A stretch of 64,000 nt of DNA, taken from Desulfatibacillum sp. GTDB lineage: Bacteria; Desulfobacterota; Desulfobacteria; Desulfobacterales; Desulfatibacillaceae. The notes beneath the pieces were generated by a model that saw only the letters and a list, made by a program, of their open reading frames with translations, was not told the origin of the DNA and ran no database searches. Location: NCBI GenBank assembly GCA_016342355.1, contig JAEINP010000027.1, positions 1-64,000 on the forward strand. The letters are read 5' to 3'. Position numbers and translations under genes: made by a program. The stretch's first letter is position 1. The number at the start of each line of letters is the position of its first letter. Of the stretch, positions 17,171 through 24,439 are shown piece by piece.

Positions 17171-18070
17171 CTATTTTCCTTTTTTTTTCTGGGGCGACTT
17201 GGATTTTGCAGGTTCTTGGGTTGGTGCGTCTGTCTGGGCCGGCTCGGCCATTTTTGCTTCTTCCAGGGTGTCTGGCGTCCGGGGTTCCTCTTCTTTCCTT
17301 TGTTCACTGATTTCAGCCAGACTGTAGGCATAGTCCATCATTTTTTCCATAAGGTCGGTATGCCTGCCAATGACCTTGTCCAATTCCTTTCGGATAAGAA
17401 CGGCATGACGCTGGTTGTCCAGGCGGTCCAGCCAGGTATCCATGCAGGCCAGTGAAAGGGCGAGGTCCTCGGTGTCTTCATCCACCAGGGCAGCCATGAC
17501 CTTTCTTAGAAAAAGAGTCTGGCTGCGCATGAGGGGAACCCCCAGACCGATGAGAACCACCAGTATGGCGGGGACAGCCATATACCATGTGAGGGGAATC
17601 AAAACCCATGCCGCTACAATGCCAATCACCACAATCAGGGTCAGGAGAGAAAAAAGGACATTGGTTTTTTCAAATCCGGACTGTTTGCCCACAATCAAAT
17701 ATTGGGAATCCAGTTCCGTGAATTGCTTTTCAGCGCGTTTGGCCAAGACTTCCCTGGCAAGATCCTCCTTGGATTTGGCGGGGGGGGGCGGTTTTTTCGC
17801 CTCCGCTTTTGGAGGAGCGCCCCCTGGAGCTGTTTTATCTGCCATGACCAGACATTCGGCGCCCAGTTGGGCAAAAATTTCCTTGAATTTTTTGGCGGCT
17901 GTTAAGTCCAAATTCCTTTTTATCGCCACGGGCCTGCCGGAAAAAATCTTGTCAACCCGGGCGTCCTGCATGTTAAACCGCAGGGCTACATTATTACGTA
18001 CGTTTGCAATAGCGTGGCCTGGCATAGGTTTGCCGGTGATCACAACCATATATCTGGAATTCTCAGTCAT
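17171..18070 (-). CDS. Membrane protein with N-terminal conserved alpha-beta domain
   Basis: A 299-residue protein. Residues 5-80 (RYMVVITGKPMPGHAIANVRNNVAL, FSGRPVAIKRNLD, QLGAECLVM) match a small domain that recurs at the start of bacterial membrane proteins with varied tails. Then come a Pro/Lys linker, two adjacent membrane segments (about 140-185) and a helical C-terminus ending in a very basic KSKSPQKKKGK. The ATG at 18070 with AAGAGG upstream is preferred to a start 38 codons earlier, which would overlap the promoter at 18164..18192. Function unknown. Confidence 0.7.
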   Translation of the reverse strand: MTENSRYMVVITGKPMPGHAIANVRNNVALRFNMQDARVDKIFSGRPVAIKRNLDLTAAKKFKEIFAQLGAECLVMADKTAPGGAPPKAEAKKPPPPAKSKEDLAREVLAKRAEKQFTELDSQYLIVGKQSGFEKTNVLFSLLTLIVVIGIVAAWVLIPLTWYMAVPAILVVLIGLGVPLMRSQTLFLRKVMAALVDEDTEDLALSLACMDTWLDRLDNQRHAVLIRKELDKVIGRHTDLMEKMMDYAYSLAEISEQRKEEEPRTPDTLEEAKMAEPAQTDAPTQEPAKSKSPQKKKGK

Positions 18071-18146
18071 GGAAACAGGCCTCTTGGGATCGGGGTCTTG
18101 GACAGGGCGACAGGGCCGAAATGTTTTTGGATTAGTGCTATGCACA

Positions 18147-18160
18147 TATCCATTTGGATA
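18147..18160. promoter_or_regulatory. Operator-like inverted repeat downstream of the 18164..18192 promoter
   Basis: TATCCA and TGGATA face each other across 2 bp, placed 4 bp downstream of the predicted -10 box, over the transcription start. This is a typical repressor-site position; no regulator is known. Confidence 0.35.
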
Positions 18161-18163
18161 CAT

Positions 18164-18192
18164 ATCATACCACAAAGAATGCATAACTCCAA
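18164..18192 (-). promoter_or_regulatory. Putative promoter for the membrane protein gene at 17171
   Basis: On the minus strand TTGGAG and TATGAT are separated by 17 bp, about 95 bp before the gene. Confidence 0.45.
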
Positions 18193-18233
18193 CATAAGGA
18201 TTGCAGAGAGCCGGTCCTTGTCACCGGGAAATG

Positions 18234-19625
18234 TCATGAGCGGAACCGCAGGGGGCTTTGACCCTTCAGGCCAAGCTGGCGATAGGCTTCCAAACGGGAT
18301 TGGAAGGATGCCTGAAGCACACCGGGCTTGTCTACATAGTCAAACACAGTGGCCTTCTCTTTGCCTTGCTGGGCCCGGAGAACCCGTCCAACCACCTGGA
18401 GCACCCTTCCCGAAAACTTGACCGGCGTGGCCATAAACAGGGCGGACAGGGCAGGACAGTCAAAGCCTTCCCCGATCAACTGGACGGTGGCCACCAGAAT
18501 GTCCACTTCCCCCTGATTAACGCTACGCACAATTTCCTTGCGTTTGACATCAGGAAGGTCGCCGGTCAGCACGCTCACCCGGGCGCCTTTGTCGGCCATG
18601 AGGGAACCTAATGCACGGCAATGGCTTTTGCGGTCCGAGACCACAAGGGCCGTTCCACTGCCGGTGGCATGAAATTCCACCGCATCGGAGGCTATAAGAA
18701 GGTTTCGGTCATAGTCTCCAACCAATGCCGATATCATCTGGTGGTAATCGTCTTCATAGGGGTAGTCGAAACAGGTATTGCGCACCACGAGTTTTGCCCG
18801 GGAAATCCGGCCCTTTTCCTGAAGGTCCATGGCATTCACCTCGCAAATCGAATCCCCCATATACAGGGGGATAAGCGGGGTGAGGCCGTCCCTGCGAAAG
18901 GGTGTGGCGGATAGCCCCAGCATGTATCTGGAGTCAAAGGTGCGGACAGCTACTGTAAAGCTGCGGGATGGAATCCGGTGGCATTCGTCCACGATCAGGT
19001 GACCTGTCCCTTTTTTCAACTGGCCTGCGCATTTGTAGAGCGAATTGACCACACAGATGGTCAGGCTGCGGTCCATCTGTTTTTTTCCGTCACCCACCAA
19101 ACCGATATCCTGCTCCCGGATATCCAAAAAATCCAAAGCCCTGTCCCGCCACTGGTACAGGAGTTCCTTTGTGTGGACCACCACCACCGCAGGCTGGGCG
19201 CGCTCACTGATGCAATAAAGGGCCAGGACGGTTTTTCCTGCCCCTGTGGGCATACGGGCCACTCCAAAGCGGCGGGAAAGAATCCTTTGCGCGGCATGCT
19301 GCTGGAATCCGTAAAGTTCTCCCATAAAGCCGAACTGGATTTCAGGGAGTATCCGTGTTTCATCCACCAAATCATATTCCATGTCAGACTTGGAAACCCA
19401 TGTAAGCAATTGGCGCGCAAATCCCCGGGGCATGGTAATGACGTCGCCCCGTTTCCAATAAAACTGGAGATGCTTTTTCACGCCCTGATTGTATCTTCCG
19501 AATTTCTGGTTTTCCAACCAAACCGGATTGACTATGGTCAGGCGTTGCTTTAGGTATTCCTCTAACTCATGCTCCACAGGACCTTCAATGCGTAAAGAGG
19601 AACCTATTATTACACGGATTTTCAT
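18234..19625 (-). CDS. DEAD/DEAH-box helicase, XPB/Rad25-like
   Basis: Superfamily 2 helicase of 463 residues. Motif I is MPTGAGKT, motif II is VDECH, motif III LSATPFR; the second RecA domain (about 285-455) contains FDCPALSALFMATPV and QVVGRVLR. About 105 N-terminal residues (RVIIGSSLRIEGPVEHELEEYL) precede the helicase core and resemble the N-terminal part of XPB-like/DISARM-unrelated stand-alone helicases. No nuclease domain or restriction partner is nearby, so a DNA repair role is more likely than defence. Confidence 0.85.
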   Translation of the reverse strand: MKIRVIIGSSLRIEGPVEHELEEYLKQRLTIVNPVWLENQKFGRYNQGVKKHLQFYWKRGDVITMPRGFARQLLTWVSKSDMEYDLVDETRILPEIQFGFMGELYGFQQHAAQRILSRRFGVARMPTGAGKTVLALYCISERAQPAVVVVHTKELLYQWRDRALDFLDIREQDIGLVGDGKKQMDRSLTICVVNSLYKCAGQLKKGTGHLIVDECHRIPSRSFTVAVRTFDSRYMLGLSATPFRRDGLTPLIPLYMGDSICEVNAMDLQEKGRISRAKLVVRNTCFDYPYEDDYHQMISALVGDYDRNLLIASDAVEFHATGSGTALVVSDRKSHCRALGSLMADKGARVSVLTGDLPDVKRKEIVRSVNQGEVDILVATVQLIGEGFDCPALSALFMATPVKFSGRVLQVVGRVLRAQQGKEKATVFDYVDKPGVLQASFQSRLEAYRQLGLKGQSPLRFRS

Positions 19626-19816
19626 GGACTGACTCCCTAAAGTTCATGGCTTTGAGTTAGCATTGACTTGGTTGCTTGTAAAGCTGGGAAGGTTCTGCTT
19701 GACTTTAGACCTGTTCTGGATTCACAATAGGCAGGTCCAAACATCCTACCAGGACGGGGGTTTCATTCAGCTTTTTTTCATGGAACAGCTTTTTATCGAA
19801 CACAAAGGAGAAGGAT

Positions 19817-20389
19817 ATGAAGAGGATTGTAATTGCAGTGCTGGTATTACTGATGGCCGCTCCCATTGCTTATGCAAAGAGCTACGGTGGCGCGGAAATT
19901 CCTGACACTGTGACCATCGAAGGAAACAAACTGGTTTTGAATGGCGCTGGTGTTCGGAAAAAATTCGGGTTGGTAAAGGTTTATGCCGGAGCCTTGTACC
20001 TGACCAACAAAAGCTCCGATGCCAACAAGATCCTGGATGCCGATGAGCCCATGATGATCCGCATGCATTGCATCCGCGCCGGGGTTTCTCCCCAAAAACT
20101 GATTGATTCCTGGAACGAAAGTTTTGCCAATATCACCAACAACAACCTGGCTCCGTGGCAGGCCCAGATCGACAAGTTCAATTCCGCCTTTACCACGGAA
20201 ACCGTTGAAGACCAAAAATACGATATCACCTATCTGCCTGCCAAGGGTTTGGTCGTGTATATTGACGGCGTGGAAAAGGTTGCCATTGCCGATAAAAAAT
20301 TCAAACGTCTGGTTTTTTCCATTTGGCTGGGAGACCGTCCCCTGGACGGCGGCCTGGAAAAACTTAAGAATCAAATGCTGGGCAAATAA
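19817..20389 (+). CDS. Chalcone isomerase-fold secreted protein
   Basis: A 190-residue protein with a signal peptide (KRIVIAVLVLLMAAPIAYA) followed by a chalcone-isomerase-like domain (VLNGAGVRKKFGLVKVYAGALYL, SWNESFANITNNN, FSIWLGDRPLDGGLKN-like end). Bacterial members are periplasmic, often bind fatty acids or haem-like ligands and rarely catalyse the plant reaction. A strong terminator follows. AAGGAG lies 7 nt before the ATG. Confidence 0.85.
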   Translation: MKRIVIAVLVLLMAAPIAYAKSYGGAEIPDTVTIEGNKLVLNGAGVRKKFGLVKVYAGALYLTNKSSDANKILDADEPMMIRMHCIRAGVSPQKLIDSWNESFANITNNNLAPWQAQIDKFNSAFTTETVEDQKYDITYLPAKGLVVYIDGVEKVAIADKKFKRLVFSIWLGDRPLDGGLEKLKNQMLGK

Positions 20390-20407
20390 ATTTTACAGAA
20401 TAACATC

Positions 20408-20449
20408 AAAGGCCGGACCGCCTTCCCAGGCTGCCCGGCCTTTTTTTTT
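20408..20449 (+). terminator. Intrinsic terminator after the chalcone isomerase-like gene
   Basis: AAAGGCCGG pairs with CCGGCCTTT and runs into nine T. It separates this gene from the converging histidine kinase. Confidence 0.85.
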
Positions 20450-20513
20450 CTTTGAGGCTCCCCGCCAAATAGTTGTTTTCCCGGCAGCAAACCAGGTTGA
20501 ACAGGCGCCTTCG

Positions 20514-22901
20514 CTATTCCCCCAAAACCTTGCGTATGGTCTGCCCCAAGTCATGGAAAATGGCCGGTTTGTTAAGGAAGGCCTTGATGCCGACTTTTTC
20601 CACTTCGCTGGCGGTAATTCTTTCGGAAAATCCTGTGCACAATATGATGGGTAAGGAAGGGACCACTTTCAGCATTTGTTCCGCAAGGGATACTCCAGTC
20701 ATTTTGGGCATGGTAAGGTCGGTAATCACCACGTCAAATGCTTCGGGCCTTTGCAGGAAGGCCGAAAGGGCTGTCAGGCTGTCCCGGAAGCAGGTCACCT
20801 TATATCCCAGTCTGTGCAGCATTTGGGCAAGCATGTTTAGGATGGACTCTTCGTCATCCACGAGTAAAACGCTCTCGCGGCCCTTTGGGACCGGGCCTCT
20901 TTCCTGTTTGCAGGGTGCGGCTATCGCGCCCGGAACAATGGGGAAAAATACATCAAAGACGCTACCCTTTCCCTCTTCCGAGTCCACAGTAATGCGCCCT
21001 TCCAGCTTTTCCACAATGGCATGGACGGTGGCCAGGCCAAGGCCTGTTCCTTCCCCGGCAACCTTTGTGGTAAAATAGGGCTCGAAAATGCGGTCCAGCA
21101 CATCCCTGGGGATGCCGCAACCCGTATCCCTGATTGTAACCCTGGCATAATGGCCCGGAGGCAGGGGGCCGGAGCCCGGGAACTTGCCTTTGCCAATTTC
21201 CACCTCACGGAGGCTCACATGCAACAGGCCCCCCTTTTCCAACATGGCATGATAGGCATTGGTACACAGGTTCATAAGCACCTGATGCACCTGAGTGGGG
21301 TCTGCCAGCACCAGGCGGCATCTGCTGCAAATGTTTCTCCGTATTTGAATAGTGGATGGGAAAGCCGCCCGAACCATTTTCAATACATCTTCCAAAGCAG
21401 TTTGTATGGCCACGGGGACGATTTCCTGCTCAGATGGCCGTGAAAAAGACAGGATTTGCTGGACCAAATCCTTGGCCCTGTGAGCCGATTTTTCGATCTC
21501 CACCACATTTTTGTAGGTGATGGACTCTTCGTTCAGGTCGTCCTTAATCAGCTCAGCGTATCCCATTATTGGGTAAAGAATATTGTTGAAGTCGTGGGCT
21601 ATTCCTCCTGCCATGGTGCCGAGGGCCTCCATTTTCCGGGATTGGACCAGTTGTCTTTCCAGGCGTATTTTTTCTTCGATCGCTATTTTGGTAGGGGTCA
21701 CATCCTCCAAGAAATTTTGAAAGCCCACAATTCTTTTGCCGCCGTCGGGTCCCTGTTCCAGGATTACCTGGGGGATGGTGCGCAGCCAGCGAATATCACC
21801 GGACGAAGAAACCATGCGCACTTCGTAGGGCTCCACACTTTTCAATGTACGGATGGCGCATTCCCTTTGCCTCAAAATAATGGGAAGGTCCTCAGGGTAC
21901 ACCAGAGGGAAAAAATTGACATTAAGCCAGTCTTCCTTTTTGTAGCCGGTAATTTCCCCAAGTTTTCTGTTGGCATATATGACCAGCCCTTCCAAATCGG
22001 TAATCATCATGCCAATGGGGGCGTTTTCAATAAAATCCTTGTGTTTGGCCAAGCTTTGGGCCAGTTGCATAATAGTCATTTTTCTTTCGGTAATGTCGGC
22101 GTGGTGTCCGATCAAAGCTATGACACGGCCTTCGGAATTTGTTATTCCATCTGCTTGCAGGGAAACAGTGATTACCTTTCCGGCCTTGGTGCGCATTTCA
22201 ACCTCACCAGCCCAGGACTCTCCTTTTCCTATGGCTTCAAAAATTTCCCGCGCCTGCTCCTGGTTGCAATAAAGCACTTGAGGGTGCCTGGAACTCATTT
22301 CATATACAGAATACCCGAACATGCGGGTAAATGCCTCGTTGTGATAAAAATGCCTGGAATGGGGATCAGCCATGCCAACGGCGTCGCTGCTTCCCCGGAT
22401 AGCAGCCTTTAACCAAAGCAGTTCCGTTTCACCCTGTCCATCCAGCCTATCCTCCGTTATTAGTCCGACTATCCTGCAAGGCTTACCATCCCGAATAATA
22501 GCCTGAACCTTGAGCAAACTGGCGATTTGCCGTCCATCCTTGGTGGTCATGGCAAAGGGAACCATAGCGGTAGGCCCACCAGTGTTGCCAATCCCTTGAA
22601 GAAAGGAGTCCAAGGCGGTTCTATCCAGGAGAAGGACTTTCAGGGAAATGTCTGCCCTCATCAATTCTTCCCGGGAATAGCCTGAAAGTTGGCAGAACAA
22701 TTGATTGACTCCGACAATGCAGGCATCGGCCAAATCAATTTCCACGTATCCCATGGGCAGATGTTCCACACTGCATAAGGGACCAAGGCCAGGCCGTTCG
22801 TCCGAGTGAGCGTCTTTTAGGCTGTTTTCGCCCATGGAGTCGTTGATATTCAGAATGGTTTTATTTTCAAAAACAGGCCTTTGTCCCACGTTCCCCCCCA
22901 A
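20514..22901 (-). CDS. Hybrid sensor histidine kinase with three PAS domains
   Basis: A soluble 795-residue kinase. Three PAS/PAC units occupy about 45-165, 170-285 and 290-420 (motifs FCQLSGYSREEL, FTRMFGYSVYEM, LGEITGYKKEDW). The HisKA domain has the phospho-acceptor His436 in GGIAHDFNNIL; the ATPase domain has NLCTNAYHAM, DTGCGIP and GTGLGLATVHAI; a C-terminal receiver carries Asp728 (VITDLTMP). The frame begins with TTG at 22901; GTG at 22889 and ATG at 22835 are alternatives, none with a clear ribosome site. No membrane segments, so it senses a cytoplasmic cue. Confidence 0.9.
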   Translation of the reverse strand: MGGNVGQRPVFENKTILNINDSMGENSLKDAHSDERPGLGPLCSVEHLPMGYVEIDLADACIVGVNQLFCQLSGYSREELMRADISLKVLLLDRTALDSFLQGIGNTGGPTAMVPFAMTTKDGRQIASLLKVQAIIRDGKPCRIVGLITEDRLDGQGETELLWLKAAIRGSSDAVGMADPHSRHFYHNEAFTRMFGYSVYEMSSRHPQVLYCNQEQAREIFEAIGKGESWAGEVEMRTKAGKVITVSLQADGITNSEGRVIALIGHHADITERKMTIMQLAQSLAKHKDFIENAPIGMMITDLEGLVIYANRKLGEITGYKKEDWLNVNFFPLVYPEDLPIILRQRECAIRTLKSVEPYEVRMVSSSGDIRWLRTIPQVILEQGPDGGKRIVGFQNFLEDVTPTKIAIEEKIRLERQLVQSRKMEALGTMAGGIAHDFNNILYPIMGYAELIKDDLNEESITYKNVVEIEKSAHRAKDLVQQILSFSRPSEQEIVPVAIQTALEDVLKMVRAAFPSTIQIRRNICSRCRLVLADPTQVHQVLMNLCTNAYHAMLEKGGLLHVSLREVEIGKGKFPGSGPLPPGHYARVTIRDTGCGIPRDVLDRIFEPYFTTKVAGEGTGLGLATVHAIVEKLEGRITVDSEEGKGSVFDVFFPIVPGAIAAPCKQERGPVPKGRESVLLVDDEESILNMLAQMLHRLGYKVTCFRDSLTALSAFLQRPEAFDVVITDLTMPKMTGVSLAEQMLKVVPSLPIILCTGFSERITASEVEKVGIKAFLNKPAIFHDLGQTIRKVLGE

Positions 22902-23015
22902 TCAAAAGAAGATGCATTTTAATGTTAGCATATAGTGAAGGCAAGTTGCGCGTATATCAATGTGGGCGACAGATGTGTTGAGGCAGGCTGACGCAGTGAC
23001 AGACGCTTGCCTAAG

Positions 23016-23042
23016 TTATTAACACAAAAGCGCCTGTGTCAA
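23016..23042 (-). promoter_or_regulatory. Putative promoter for the hybrid histidine kinase
   Basis: TTGACA and TAATAA on the minus strand, spacing 15 bp (short of the optimum), about 115 bp before the kinase. Confidence 0.35.
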
Positions 23043-23115
23043 GGATGGGTTTCTTGTGTTCAGATTTATTTTTGGAAGTGGATTGGCGAAGCAACGAAAT
23101 GTCAGGGGGTTCAAA

Positions 23116-23637
23116 CTATCCCAAGGCGTTCAAAAGAAATCGTAAAAAAGCCAGGGCGTCTTTCGCCACATAGTCCACTCGGGCTTCTTCGGCCAGGTCC
23201 GGGTCATGGAAAAAAGCCGCTCCGCCAGCAATGAAAAGGGTTTGCTCGGGAATGGCCTGGCCAATGCGTACGGCGTCTTCATCGGAAAACTGGTGGAGTA
23301 CTGTCAGGCCTAACACACGGGCTTGAACCTCATGACATTTTTTGATGATAAGGTCCGGAGCCTGGAGCAAACCCAGTTCAACTAGCTTCAGGCCCGCAGC
23401 GCGGGCGTATAGATGGATGAGTTCCAGCCCATGGCCCATGCCGTCGTCCAGGGTGGCTGTCACCATGACGGGCGGGGGATTCCACAGGCCGACAACCCCA
23501 CTTGCCTGTTTCCATTCCAGAACGGTTTGAATCCCGTCCTCCATTTCAGAGCGGGTTGCCTTTTTGTTTGTGAAGCAGGCAATGAGACTGTCCAGTTTTT
23601 CCCTCAACAGGGCTGGGCTATTGGTTTTCCCGGGCAT
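23116..23637 (-). CDS. B12-binding-fold protein
   Basis: A 173-residue protein with the layout of cobalamin-binding modules: a helical cap (about 5-55), then a Rossmann-like domain (VMVTATLDDGMGHGLELIHLYARAAGLKLVELGLL, LGLTVLHQFSDEDAVRIG, LFIAGGAAFF). The usual D-x-H-x-x-G lower-ligand motif is altered to DDGMGHG, so base-off cobalamin binding is doubtful. It overlaps the end of purQ and so belongs to the purL-purQ transcript. A GTG three codons earlier is an alternative start. Link to purine synthesis is unknown. Confidence 0.65.
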   Translation of the reverse strand: MPGKTNSPALLREKLDSLIACFTNKKATRSEMEDGIQTVLEWKQASGVVGLWNPPPVMVTATLDDGMGHGLELIHLYARAAGLKLVELGLLQAPDLIIKKCHEVQARVLGLTVLHQFSDEDAVRIGQAIPEQTLFIAGGAAFFHDPDLAEEARVDYVAKDALAFLRFLLNALG

Positions 23638-24439
23638 AATCCACACCGTTTTTGATCATAAGCAGGCCGGGGGCTGTGGCGAATTGCGGATCTATGCCCT
23701 GGCGCTTTTTTTCTTCCTTAATCCGTGTCCACTGGGGATGATTGGAGTAATGCACCGTCGCCTCGGGATGGGGCATCAGCCCGAATATGCGCCCGGTGGG
23801 GTCGCATATGCCCGCAATGTCATCCACGGAGCCGTTGGGATTTTCCGGAAATTTTCCCAAGGCGGGCGAGCCGTCCGCCAGGGCGTAGCGCAGAGCAATC
23901 TGATTATTCTGCTGCAAGCGTTTGATGACCGCATCGTCCGCACAAAGTTTGCCTTCTCCATGGCGCACGGGCAGGTCGAATACCCCCAGGTTTTTCGTGA
24001 ATACGCACGGAGACTGGGGGTTGGTCGCCATGTAAACCCAGTCGTCCCGAAAATTGCCGGAATCATTATAGGTGAGGGCCACGGTTCGGGCGGTGTAATC
24101 GTTATCCAAACCAGGAAGCAGCCCCAGGTTGACCACAGCCTGGAATCCGTTGCAAATGGCTATGACCAAACCCCCGTCCCGGACAAATTCCAGCAACTGG
24201 CCGCCCAGGTTGTTTTTCATTCTGGTGGCCTGGATTACCCCGGCCCCGTGATCGTCCCCCCAGGAAAAACCGCCTCCAAAAGCCAGGATTTGGAAATCCT
24301 TCAGGCGTTCTTCCCCGGCAATCAGACTGTTTATATGCACCCGTTTGGGCTCGGCCCCGGCCAAAGAAAAAGCATGCGCTGTTTCATGGTCGCAATTCAG
24401 GCCGTATCCGGTAAGGACTAGTACCCGGACCTTCTTCAT
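23618..24439 (-). CDS. purQ: Phosphoribosylformylglycinamidine synthase, glutaminase subunit
   Basis: Class I glutamine amidotransferase of 273 residues that supplies ammonia to PurL in step four of purine synthesis. It shows the nucleophile elbow AICNGFQ and the MPHPEA His-Glu pair; FGGGFSWGDD is also typical. The ATG at 24439 overlaps the purL stop as ATGA and follows GGAGG, so the two are translationally coupled. It is longer than the 220-230 residue PurQ of Bacillus and close to the glutaminase domain of large PurL. Confidence 0.94.
   Translation of the reverse strand: MKKVRVLVLTGYGLNCDHETAHAFSLAGAEPKRVHINSLIAGEERLKDFQILAFGGGFSWGDDHGAGVIQATRMKNNLGGQLLEFVRDGGLVIAICNGFQAVVNLGLLPGLDNDYTARTVALTYNDSGNFRDDWVYMATNPQSPCVFTKNLGVFDLPVRHGEGKLCADDAVIKRLQQNNQIALRYALADGSPALGKFPENPNGSVDDIAGICDPTGRIFGLMPHPEATVHYSNHPQWTRIKEEKKRQGIDPQFATAPGLLMIKNGVDYARENQ

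Noticed and set aside
18234-19625. The XPB-like helicase as part of a defence system
   Set aside because: No nuclease, methylase or other defence gene is nearby, and the neighbours are ordinary housekeeping genes.
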